Assembly (NCBI GenBank): GCA_019634125.1
Contig: JAHQVX010000144.1
Span: 1-36,255 of the forward strand
Direction of reading: 5' to 3'
Source of the DNA: Saprospiraceae bacterium
GTDB taxonomy: Bacteria; Bacteroidota; Bacteroidia; Chitinophagales; JAHQVX01
DNA length: 36,255 nt
Shown here: piece after piece, positions 27,930 to 35,257 of the stretch
Layout of the letters: each line of letters opens with the position of its first letter
Numbering within the stretch: position 1 is the first letter of the stretch
Notes under the pieces: model-generated
The model's database searches: none
What the model was told of the DNA's origin: nothing
The model's input: only the letters and a program-made list of their open reading frames with translations
Program-made: the position numbers and the translations under genes

Positions 27930-28631
27930 TTATTTTCTTCTTCTTGGAGCTCTTCTTCTTCCTCCACCTTCTTTCTTGGCTCCTACATTTGGAGACAAGT
28001 CTCTCTTTCCAAGAACTTCTCCTTTACAGATCCAAACTTTTACACCAATCTTTCCATAAACAGTATCTGCTTCTTTTAAAGCATAATCAATATCTGCTCT
28101 GAACGTATGAAGTGGTGTTCTTCCTTCTTTGTACTCCTCACTTCTTGCCATATCGGCACCTCCTAATCGGCCAGACACGCGTACTTTAATCCCTTCTGCT
28201 CCCATTCTCATTGTTGAAGCAATAGCCATTTTCACAGCTCTTCTAAAGTTTACACGTGCTTCTAATTGACGAGCAATGTTTTCTCCTACGATATTCGCAT
28301 CTAACTCTGGACGACGAATCTCCAAAATGTTGATTTGGATATCCTTACCGGTTAGTTTTTTCAACTCTTCCTTTAATCGATCTACTTCAGAACCACCTTT
28401 ACCAATGATAATTCCAGGACGTGATGTGTTGATTGAAATAATGATTCGATTTAACGTACGCTCAATGATGATTCGAGAGATTCCACCTCTATTCACACGA
28501 GCATTGATGTACTTACGGATTTTATCGTCTTCAACGATTTTATCTTTATAATCTTTGCCACCATACCAGCTAGAGTCCCAGCCGCGGATGATACCTAAAC
28601 GATTTCCTATTGGATTGGTCTTCTGTCCCAT
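27930..28631 (-). CDS. rpsC: 30S ribosomal protein S3
   Basis: A 233-residue uS3 at the mRNA entry channel. The N-terminal KH domain contains the GKGG loop at residues 77-80, and the C-terminal domain includes [20 protein letters not shown] and WICKGEVLG. It ends in a basic tail ([12 protein letters not shown]). The ATG overlaps the rplV stop by one base (TAATG). Confidence 0.97.
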   Translation of the reverse strand: MGQKTNPIGNRLGIIRGWDSSWYGGKDYKDKIVEDDKIRKYINARVNRGGISRIIIERTLNRIIISINTSRPGIIIGKGGSEVDRLKEELKKLTGKDIQINILEIRRPELDANIVGENIARQLEARVNFRRAVKMAIASTMRMGAEGIKVRVSGRLGGADMARSEEYKEGRTPLHTFRADIDYALKEADTVYGKIGVKVWICKGEVLGKRDLSPNVGAKKEGGGRRRAPRRRK

Positions 28632-28984
28632 TACGCTTCTACTTCTTTACTATCAACAATAATTGTTACATGGTTTGAACGCTTTCGAATTCTGTAAGCT
28701 CGACCAAACGGAGCTGGTTGGAATCTTTTAAGTGTTCGACCTTGATCGACGAAGGCTTGTTTCACATAGAGATTCGCATCTTCTACGCTTTCGCCATCGT
28801 TTTTGTTTTCCCAATTTGCAATTGCAGAAAGTAATAGCTTTTCTACTTTCGGAGAAACAGCTTTGGGATTGAATCTGAGTATGTTAAGTGCCTTCTCAAC
28901 TTCAACGCCACGGATAGTATCAACTACTAAGCGCATTTTGCGTGGTGAGGATGGGCAGTTTCTAAGTTTCGCTACAGCTTCCAT
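28631..28984 (-). CDS. rplV: 50S ribosomal protein L22
   Basis: A 117-residue uL22 whose long hairpin lines the peptide exit tunnel ([19 protein letters not shown]). The N-terminus [20 protein letters not shown] and the core [17 protein letters not shown] are family features. It lies 7 bp after rpsS and overlaps rpsC by one base. Confidence 0.97.
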   Translation of the reverse strand: MEAVAKLRNCPSSPRKMRLVVDTIRGVEVEKALNILRFNPKAVSPKVEKLLLSAIANWENKNDGESVEDANLYVKQAFVDQGRTLKRFQPAPFGRAYRIRKRSNHVTIIVDSKEVEA

Positions 28985-28991
28985 TCTTTCG

Positions 28992-29261
28992 TTATTTTAA
29001 CCTCTTAGATGAATGTCCTCTAAAATTTCGAGTTGGTGCAAATTCGCCGAATTTGTGTCCAACCATATTCTCTGTTACATAAACAGGGATGAATTTATTC
29101 CCGTTATGAACTGCGATTGTATGACCTACGAAGTCAGGAGAAATGGTAGAGCGACGAGACCAAGTCTTTACTGCTGTTTTCTTTCCTTCTTCGTTCAGCT
29201 TCTCTACTTTACGTAGCAGCTTAGTTGAAACATAAGGTCCTTTTTTAATAGATCTAGCCAT
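28992..29261 (-). CDS. rpsS: 30S ribosomal protein S19
   Basis: An 89-residue uS19 in the head of the small subunit, paired with S13. [39 protein letters not shown] and [17 protein letters not shown] are diagnostic. It lies between rplB (5-bp gap) and rplV (7-bp gap). Confidence 0.97.
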   Translation of the reverse strand: MARSIKKGPYVSTKLLRKVEKLNEEGKKTAVKTWSRRSTISPDFVGHTIAVHNGNKFIPVYVTENMVGHKFGEFAPTRNFRGHSSKRLK

Positions 29262-29266
29262 TTCTA

Positions 29267-30091
29267 TTATTTTTTACGTTTTGTTACAATTAGGCGATTG
29301 GAAGCCTTATTTGGGTTCCGTGTTTTATATCCTTTAGCTGGCAAACCTTTTCGTGACCTTGGGTGACCTCCTGAAGATTTACCTTCACCACCACCCATTG
29401 GGTGATCTACTGGGTTCATGGCAACACCTCTTGTTCTAGGACGTCTTCCTAACCATCTTCTTCTACCGGCTTTACCCAAAACTTTCAAGCTATGATCCGA
29501 GTTAGACACTGAACCAATTGTTGCTTTACAAGTCAATAAAATCTTTCTTACTTCACCAGAAGGCATTTTAATAATCGCATACTTACCATCCCTTGAAGTC
29601 AACTGAGCATAAGAACCTGCACTTCTAGCAATCACACCGCCCTTTCCAGGCACCATCTCGATATTATGAATAATTGACCCAAGTGGAATTTCAGATAAGT
29701 ATAGCGCATTACCTAATTCTGGCTCAACACCATTTCCTGATTCTACTTTATCACCGACTTTGATTCCAGCTGGAGCCAAGATGTATCTTTTCTCTCCATC
29801 AGCATATGAAACAAGCGCAATAAATGCAGTTCTATTCGGATCGTATTCGATCGTGTCTACAGTTGCTGGTTCGTTCTCTCTACTACGAGCAAAATCGATG
29901 ATTCTATATTTCTTCTTATGCCCACCACCGATGTATCTCATCGTCATCTTACCAGAATGGTTACGACCACCACTACGCTTAGCTGGAGCCACTAAGGACT
30001 TCTCTGGCTTGTTGGTAGTAATTTCATCATAGCTCACTCCTACAAGAGTTCTCGAGCCTGGTGTTACTGGATTATATTTTTTAACCGCCAT
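29267..30091 (-). CDS. rplB: 50S ribosomal protein L2
   Basis: A 274-residue uL2, needed for subunit joining and peptidyl transferase activity. [20 protein letters not shown] in the N-terminal part and [20 protein letters not shown], with the conserved functional His, in the C-terminal part identify it. It lies between rplW (9-bp gap) and rpsS (5-bp gap). Length is normal. Confidence 0.98.
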   Translation of the reverse strand: MAVKKYNPVTPGSRTLVGVSYDEITTNKPEKSLVAPAKRSGGRNHSGKMTMRYIGGGHKKKYRIIDFARSRENEPATVDTIEYDPNRTAFIALVSYADGEKRYILAPAGIKVGDKVESGNGVEPELGNALYLSEIPLGSIIHNIEMVPGKGGVIARSAGSYAQLTSRDGKYAIIKMPSGEVRKILLTCKATIGSVSNSDHSLKVLGKAGRRRWLGRRPRTRGVAMNPVDHPMGGGEGKSSGGHPRSRKGLPAKGYKTRNPNKASNRLIVTKRKK

Positions 30092-30100
30092 TGTTTCGTC

Positions 30101-30394
30101 TTAAATGTTAGCGTAAAAATCAATTTCTTCTCCCTCAGCAAGTGTGATTACAGCTTTTTTGTAGGCCGAAGTTCTCCCTTCGATCACACCTGACTTTGTA
30201 TATCTGTTCTTTGCCTTACCTGGCAGAATGTAGGTATTAACTGCATCAACAGTAACTCCGTACATCTTCTCAACAGCATCTTTAATCTGAAGCTTGTTGG
30301 CTCCTTTTTGAACCACAAACACATATCGGTTGAGGTTTTCTTGAAGCTCATTTGACTTCTCAGTGACTACTGGCTTAATTAATACGTTGTTCAT
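30101..30394 (-). CDS. rplW: 50S ribosomal protein L23
   Basis: A 97-residue uL23, the docking site for trigger factor and SRP at the tunnel exit. LIKPVVTEKSNELQENLNRY and VEKMYGVTVDAVNTYILPGK are family features. Its ATG overlaps the rplD stop as ATGA (4-bp overlap), which favours re-initiation by the same ribosome. Confidence 0.96.
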   Translation of the reverse strand: MNNVLIKPVVTEKSNELQENLNRYVFVVQKGANKLQIKDAVEKMYGVTVDAVNTYILPGKAKNRYTKSGVIEGRTSAYKKAVITLAEGEEIDFYANI

Positions 30395-31005
30395 TCTGCA
30401 ATTTTTTTGAGGGCATCTTCTGTGAAAACAATATGATTGGCATTCATCACATCATATGTGCTTAATGATTCTACTGAAGTCAATTTAGTTTTCGGAAGAT
30501 TCCGTACACTTAATAAAGCATTCTTATTCAACTCTCCTGTCACGAATAGTGACTTCGCATCTACATTGATTGCACTCATCATAGAAGTGAAATCTTTTGT
30601 TTTAGGCGCATCAAATTCAAGGTTGTTTACTACTACAATCGCACTGTCTTTTGCTTTGTAAGTAAGTGCAGAAGCTCTTGCGAGTTGCTTAACTTTCTTA
30701 TTGATTTTAACCCCGTAGTTGCGTGGTCTAGGACCGAAGACAGTACCTCCACTTCGGAACAATGGATTTTTAAGCGATCCAGCTCTTGCTGTACCAGTTC
30801 CTTTTTGCTTCTTAATCTTTCTTGTAGATCCTGCGATCTCACCTCTTTCCTTAGCTTTGTGTGTTCCTTGACGTTGGTTCGCTAAGTAATTTTTTACAAC
30901 TAAGTAAAGTGCGTGATCGTTTGGCTCTACTTCGAACAAGCTTTTAGGAAGTGTTACTTCTTTGCCTGTACTCTTACCGTTTCTATCTAATACTGATACC
31001 TTCAT
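30391..31005 (-). CDS. rplD: 50S ribosomal protein L4
   Basis: A 204-residue uL4. Its loop, with KKQKGTGTARAGSLKNPLFR and SGGTVFGPRPRNYGVKINKK, lines the exit tunnel. In E. coli L4 represses its own S10 operon by attenuation and translation control; in this window no hairpin of that type was seen before rpsJ. The ATG overlaps the rplC stop by one base and the end overlaps rplW by four. Confidence 0.97.
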   Translation of the reverse strand: MKVSVLDRNGKSTGKEVTLPKSLFEVEPNDHALYLVVKNYLANQRQGTHKAKERGEIAGSTRKIKKQKGTGTARAGSLKNPLFRSGGTVFGPRPRNYGVKINKKVKQLARASALTYKAKDSAIVVVNNLEFDAPKTKDFTSMMSAINVDAKSLFVTGELNKNALLSVRNLPKTKLTSVESLSTYDVMNANHIVFTEDALKKIAE

Positions 31006-31628
31006 TACCCTTCAATTAATACATAAGAGCCTTTCGGACCTGGAACTGCTCCTTTAATAAAAATTAAGTTCTTCTCTGCATCAATCTTTTGTACACGTAG
31101 GTTGGTAGTAGTTACTTTTTTACCACCGGTTCTACCTGCCATTCTCATGCCTTTAAATACACGAGCAGGATAAGATGCTGCACCGATTGAACCTGGCGCT
31201 CTTTCACGGTTATGTTGTCCGTGTGTTCTCATACCAACACCACCAAAACCGTGACGTTTAACAACACCTTGGAAACCTTTACCTTTAGAGGTACCTGTTA
31301 CATCAACAAACTCGCCTTCTTCAAAAATATCTACAGATACTTCGTCACCAACTTCTTTATCGCCGTAACCGTTCTCGGTTCTAAATTCTGCCACTTTTGC
31401 AAGTGGATTCACACCGGCTTTATCGAAATGTCCTTTCAATGCAGCAGTAGTGTGCTTTTCTTTTTTCTCTGTGTAACCCAATTGAAAGGCAACATAGCCA
31501 TCAGTTTCTTCTGTTTTCACTTGGGTGATAAAGTTGGGGCCAGCGTGAATCACAGTTACAGGAACCAAATGTCCTTCATCTGTGAAGATGCTAGTCATAC
31601 CTATTTTTTTACCAATCAAACCTTTCAT
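31005..31628 (-). CDS. rplC: 50S ribosomal protein L3
   Basis: A 207-residue uL3, an early assembly protein whose loop reaches towards the peptidyl transferase centre. [40 protein letters not shown] and the following [16 protein letters not shown], with the methylatable Gln, are diagnostic. It starts 20 bp after rpsJ and overlaps rplD by one base. Confidence 0.97.
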   Translation of the reverse strand: MKGLIGKKIGMTSIFTDEGHLVPVTVIHAGPNFITQVKTEETDGYVAFQLGYTEKKEKHTTAALKGHFDKAGVNPLAKVAEFRTENGYGDKEVGDEVSVDIFEEGEFVDVTGTSKGKGFQGVVKRHGFGGVGMRTHGQHNRERAPGSIGAASYPARVFKGMRMAGRTGGKKVTTTNLRVQKIDAEKNLIFIKGAVPGPKGSYVLIEG

Positions 31629-31648
31629 AATATAATCTGATTCTAGTA

Positions 31649-31954
31649 TTATACTTTAATTTCTACATCCACACCACTAGGAAGCTCTAAGCGCATTAGC
31701 GCATCTACTGTTTTAGAAGAAGAGCTGTAAATATCTAGTAGTCTCTTGTATGTACTTAGCTGAAATTGCTCACGAGATTTTTTATTCACGTGCGGTGAAC
31801 GAAGTACAGTGAATTTCTTCTTTTCTGTAGGTAATGGAATAGGTCCAGAAACCACAGCTCCAGTACTACGAACTGTTTTTACAATCTTTTCCGATGACTT
31901 GTCCACTAAATTGTGGTCAAATGATCTCAGCTTAATTCTAATTCTCTGCGTCAT
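31649..31954 (-). CDS. rpsJ: 30S ribosomal protein S10
   Basis: A 101-residue uS10, a head protein that also acts as NusE in antitermination complexes. [40 protein letters not shown] and [14 protein letters not shown] identify it. It is only 4 bp after fusA, so the str and S10 groups are fused here and no separate S10 promoter is visible in the gap. Confidence 0.97.
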   Translation of the reverse strand: MTQRIRIKLRSFDHNLVDKSSEKIVKTVRSTGAVVSGPIPLPTEKKKFTVLRSPHVNKKSREQFQLSTYKRLLDIYSSSSKTVDALMRLELPSGVDVEIKV

Positions 31955-31958
31955 CTTA

Positions 31959-34091
31959 TTATGCGTTTACTTTACCAGTAGCTTTTTCAATAATTTCCTT
32001 AGAAAGTCCAGAAGGTACAGGAGCATAGTGAGAGAACTCCATTGCTGAACTTGCACGTCCAGAAGTAAGTGTTCTCAAATCTGTAACATAGCCAAACATT
32101 TCACTAAGTGGAACATCTGCTTTAATTACAACACCTGTTGGTTTGGTATCTTGACCTTTAGGTAATCCTCTTCGTCTGTTCAAGTCACCAATCACTGAAC
32201 CTGTATACTCATCTGGAGTCGTAATCTCCAATTTCATAATTGGCTCAAGAATTACTGGTTGTGCTTTAGGGGCTGCTACTTTGAAGCCTTCTTTAGCACA
32301 CAATTCGAATGCAATTGGCTTTGAATCGACGTTGTGCATAGATCCGTCATATACTCGAACCTTCATACTATCGATAGAGTAACCAGCAAGGATTCCGTTG
32401 TCCATCATAGCCAAGAAACCATCTTTGATCGGTTTCTGGTAGTTTCTATCGATGGCACCACCAACGATACCCCACTCGAATTGAAGTTTCTCTTTACCAG
32501 ACTTGAACTCATCACTGTCTAAAAACTCTTGATCAGCAGGTCCAACTTCAAATTCCATATCTGCGAATAAACCAGAACCACCTGATTGTTTCTTCAACTT
32601 CTCTCTGTGAGCTACAGAAGTCTGTAGGGCTTCCTTATAATTTACTTGGGGAGCACCTTCGTTTACTTCTACTTTAAACTCCCGCTTAAGACGGTCGATA
32701 ATAATTTCCAAGTGAAGCTCACCCATTCCACTAATTACAGTTTGCGCAGTGTCTTCGTCATACTTCACGGTAAAAGTTGGATCTTCTTCAGCTAGTTTCG
32801 CCAATGCTAGACCTAACTTCTCTAAATCAGCAGTTGTTTTAGGCTCTACGGCCACACCGATTACTGGATCTGGGAAAACCATTGCTTCGAAAACAAGTGG
32901 CTTACCTTCTGCAGTAAGTGTATCTCCTGTACGGATATCTTTAAAGCCAACACCTGCAGCAATATCTCCAGCGCTTACTTCTGGGATAGAGTTTTGCTTG
33001 TTAGAGTGCATTTGGAATAATCGAGAAATACGCTCTTTCTTTCCAGTCCTATTGTTTAGTACGTAAGAACCTGCAGGTAAGTTTCCAGAATACACTCTGA
33101 AGAAACATAGTCTACCGACGAAAGGATCTGTAGCAATTTTAAAGGCTAGAGCAGCGAAAGGCTCTTCTGGAGAAGGCTCTCTTGTTTCTTCTTCGTCTGT
33201 TCTCGGATTAGTTCCTGTAACAGATCCAACATCAATTGGAGAAGGCAAGAATGCACATACAGCATCTAAGACTGCTTGAACTCCTTTGTTTTTGAAGGCA
33301 GAACCACACATCATTGGAACAAACTTCCCATCGAGTACAGCAGCACGTACCGCTTCAATCATTTCTTCCTCAGTGATCGTATTAGGATCATCAAAGAATT
33401 TCTCCATTAGAGAATCATCGTATTCAGCAACTGCCTCTAATAATTTCTCTCTCCACTCTGAAGCTGTTTCTTCAAGGTCAGCAGGCATATCAATTTCTTC
33501 ATACGTCATACCGAAGTCGCCTTCATTCCAAACGATGGCCTTACCAGTGATTAAATCGACTACACCTTTGAAGTCGTCCTCAGCACCGATAGGCACTTGT
33601 AATGGAACAGCTTCAGAACCAAGCATTTCTTTCACTTGGTTACATACATTAAAGAAGTCTGCACCTTGACGGTCCATTTTATTCACGAAACCGATTCGTG
33701 GGACCTTATAGTTATCTGCTAATCTCCAGTTGGTTTCAGATTGTGGCTCAACACCATCTACTGCACTAAATAGGAAGACTAGTCCATCGAGTACACGTAG
33801 AGATCTGTTCACTTCTACAGTGAAGTCAACGTGACCTGGAGTATCAATGATGTTCATTGGGTATTTCTTCCCTTTCCATTCCCACTCTGTTTTGGTAGCT
33901 GCAGAGGTAATTGTAATTCCTCTTTCTTGCTCTTGCTCCATCCAGTCCATGGTAGCTGCACCATCGTGCACCTCACCGATTTTATGTGAAATACCGGTGT
34001 AGAATAAAATACGCTCAGTAGTAGTGGTTTTACCGGCATCGATATGCGCGGCAATCCCAATATTTCTTGTATATGTTAGATCCTTTGCCAT
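31959..34091 (-). CDS. fusA: Translation elongation factor G
   Basis: A 710-residue GTPase that moves tRNA and mRNA on the ribosome after peptide bond formation. The G1 motif [10 protein letters not shown] is at about residues 15-24, G3 is in DTPGHVDFT, and G4 is [10 protein letters not shown]. Later domains include [20 protein letters not shown] (domain III-IV region) and [20 protein letters not shown] near the C-terminus. It lies 17 bp after rpsG and 4 bp before rpsJ. Confidence 0.98.
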   Translation of the reverse strand: MAKDLTYTRNIGIAAHIDAGKTTTTERILFYTGISHKIGEVHDGAATMDWMEQEQERGITITSAATKTEWEWKGKKYPMNIIDTPGHVDFTVEVNRSLRVLDGLVFLFSAVDGVEPQSETNWRLADNYKVPRIGFVNKMDRQGADFFNVCNQVKEMLGSEAVPLQVPIGAEDDFKGVVDLITGKAIVWNEGDFGMTYEEIDMPADLEETASEWREKLLEAVAEYDDSLMEKFFDDPNTITEEEMIEAVRAAVLDGKFVPMMCGSAFKNKGVQAVLDAVCAFLPSPIDVGSVTGTNPRTDEEETREPSPEEPFAALAFKIATDPFVGRLCFFRVYSGNLPAGSYVLNNRTGKKERISRLFQMHSNKQNSIPEVSAGDIAAGVGFKDIRTGDTLTAEGKPLVFEAMVFPDPVIGVAVEPKTTADLEKLGLALAKLAEEDPTFTVKYDEDTAQTVISGMGELHLEIIIDRLKREFKVEVNEGAPQVNYKEALQTSVAHREKLKKQSGGSGLFADMEFEVGPADQEFLDSDEFKSGKEKLQFEWGIVGGAIDRNYQKPIKDGFLAMMDNGILAGYSIDSMKVRVYDGSMHNVDSKPIAFELCAKEGFKVAAPKAQPVILEPIMKLEITTPDEYTGSVIGDLNRRRGLPKGQDTKPTGVVIKADVPLSEMFGYVTDLRTLTSGRASSAMEFSHYAPVPSGLSKEIIEKATGKVNA

Positions 34092-34108
34092 TTTATCTTA
34101 AACTGCTT

Positions 34109-34576
34109 TTATACTCTAAAGTGTGAAAATGCTTTATTGGCTTCTGCCATTTTGTGTGTATCCTCTCTTTTCTTAACAGCTGCACCTTCTCCTTTAGAAG
34201 CAGCAACCATTTCACTAGCTAGTTTATCGGCCATTGATTTTCCATTTCTTTTCTTAGAAAATCCGATTAGCCAGTTACAGCCGAGTGTAATTTTTCGTCT
34301 TGATGAGACTGGAGTAGGGATTTGGAAGGTAGACCCACCTACTCTTCTACTTTTCACTTCTACTGCAGGCATTACATTCTGTAATGCTTTTTTCCAGATT
34401 TCGTATCCATCTTCGCCTGTTTCAGCAGTTGCTTTATCTACTGCATCATAGAAGATACCGTAAGCAATGCTTTTCTTACCAGACTCCATTAAGCTATTCA
34501 CAAACCGGGTTACCATTGGGTCGTTAAACCTTGGATCCGGTTGAAGTTCGCGCTGTTTTACTCTTCCTTTTCTCAT
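34109..34576 (-). CDS. rpsG: 30S ribosomal protein S7
   Basis: A 155-residue uS7, which starts assembly of the 30S head and lies at the E site. MRKGRVKQRELQPDPRFNDP, FVNSLMESGKKSIAYGIFY and VMPAVEVKSRRVGGSTFQIP are diagnostic. In E. coli S7 represses the str operon from the S12-S7 gap, but here that gap is only 16 bp, too short for the same element. Confidence 0.97.
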   Translation of the reverse strand: MRKGRVKQRELQPDPRFNDPMVTRFVNSLMESGKKSIAYGIFYDAVDKATAETGEDGYEIWKKALQNVMPAVEVKSRRVGGSTFQIPTPVSSRRKITLGCNWLIGFSKKRNGKSMADKLASEMVAASKGEGAAVKKREDTHKMAEANKAFSHFRV

Positions 34577-34592
34577 TGAGCTACTGCTTTAA

Positions 34593-34964
34593 TTATTTAG
34601 GTCGTTTAGTACCGTATTTACTTCTACTTTGTTTTCTATCTGCAACACCTGCAGTATCCAATGCACCACGAACGATGTGGTAACGAACACCTGGAAGGTC
34701 TTTCACCCTTCCTCCACGGATTAACACGATGGAGTGTTCTTGAAGGTTATGGCCTTCACCAGGGATGTAGGCGATTACCTCTGTTCCGTTTGTCAACCTC
34801 ACTTTAGCTACTTTACGAAGTGCAGAGTTTGGTTTCTTCGGCGTAGTTGTATAAACACGCGTACACACACCTCGCTTTTGCGGGCATGCATCGAGGGCAC
34901 GAGACTTAGAAGTTGTCTCGATGACCTTTCTACCTTTTCTTACTAATTGTTGAATAGTTGGCAT
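34593..34964 (-). CDS. rpsL: 30S ribosomal protein S12
   Basis: A 123-residue uS12 at the decoding centre, first gene of the supercluster. [20 protein letters not shown] and [18 protein letters not shown] identify it. K43, K88 and P91, the positions commonly changed in streptomycin-resistant mutants, are the usual residues. D89 matches the site of methylthiolation in E. coli. The gene has an unusually long leader of about 170 nt with a terminator hairpin in it, described separately. Confidence 0.98.
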   Translation of the reverse strand: MPTIQQLVRKGRKVIETTSKSRALDACPQKRGVCTRVYTTTPKKPNSALRKVAKVRLTNGTEVIAYIPGEGHNLQEHSIVLIRGGRVKDLPGVRYHIVRGALDTAGVADRKQSRSKYGTKRPK

Positions 34965-35136
34965 ATAAAATTGTTCCTATTTCTGTTTTTTAGTATTCCG
35001 ATAAAAAAAACCCAGTGTAAAATATCCCACTGAGTTTAGCTTTTTTTATTGGCTAACCATTCGCTTCAAAGTTGTTGAAACCAGCGGGTTAAGTACGTTA
35101 CGGAGTAAATTTCTCTGCTCCGGGTCTTAAAAATCG
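34965..35136 (-). promoter_or_regulatory. Candidate attenuator leader of the str-S10-spc-alpha cluster
   Basis: The mRNA made from the promoter at 35142-35172 would carry about 170 nt before rpsL. In order it has a CGGAG/CTCCG stem with a 12-nt loop (35101-35122), a TTCAA/TTGAA stem (35065-35079), a TTAGC/GCTAA stem (35036-35056), and a terminator hairpin with a T-run (35003-35037). The third stem shares two bases with the terminator arm. No promoter is visible between the terminator and rpsL, so expression would need read-through. The controlling ligand, perhaps a ribosomal protein, is unknown, and I could not see a strong antiterminator fold. Confidence 0.5.
35003..35037 (-). terminator. 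Intrinsic terminator hairpin within the rpsL leader
   Basis: On the minus strand AAACTCAGTG pairs with CACTGGGTTT across a 10-nt loop, followed by T in a run of eight. The one imperfect pair is a G-U wobble in minus-strand RNA but would be an A-C mismatch in plus-strand RNA, which favours function on the minus strand. A run of seven A before the stem on that strand could extend it. Confidence 0.7.
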
Positions 35137-35141
35137 GACTG

Positions 35142-35172
35142 CAAAGGTAGAATTATTTTTCTGAATTACCAA
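35142..35172 (-). promoter_or_regulatory. Bacteroidota-type promoter for rpsL and the ribosomal cluster
   Basis: On the minus strand a TTG (35172-35170) is followed by a 20-bp spacer and TACCTTTG (35149-35142), a full match to TAnnTTTG. This is the best-formed promoter in the window. Transcription would start near 35136, about 170 nt before the rpsL ATG. Confidence 0.7.
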
Positions 35173-35216
35173 TACCTCGATAAGTTTTTTACACATGATT
35201 TTTGGTTCGGCTGGAA

Positions 35217-35224
35217 TATGTTTG
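35217..35224 (+). promoter_or_regulatory. Candidate -7 promoter element for the reductase gene
   Basis: The plus strand reads TATGTTTG, a full match to TAnnTTTG, 33 bp before the ATG at 35258. A TTTG lies upstream at 35201-35204 but the spacer (12 bp) is too short for a usual -33 element. The implied leader is about 27 nt. Confidence 0.5.
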
Positions 35225-35257
35225 GTTTGCTATTAACTTCGCTTCGAAAATTCATTC

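Noticed and set aside
34593-34964. Possible streptomycin-resistance form of S12
   Set aside because: K43, K88 and P91 are all the usual residues.
35046-35060. A five-codon upstream frame (Met-Val-Ser-Gln-stop) in the rpsL leader
   Set aside because: It lies just before the terminator, which would suit a leader peptide, but it is too short and has no run of regulatory codons; chance is a sufficient explanation without conservation data.
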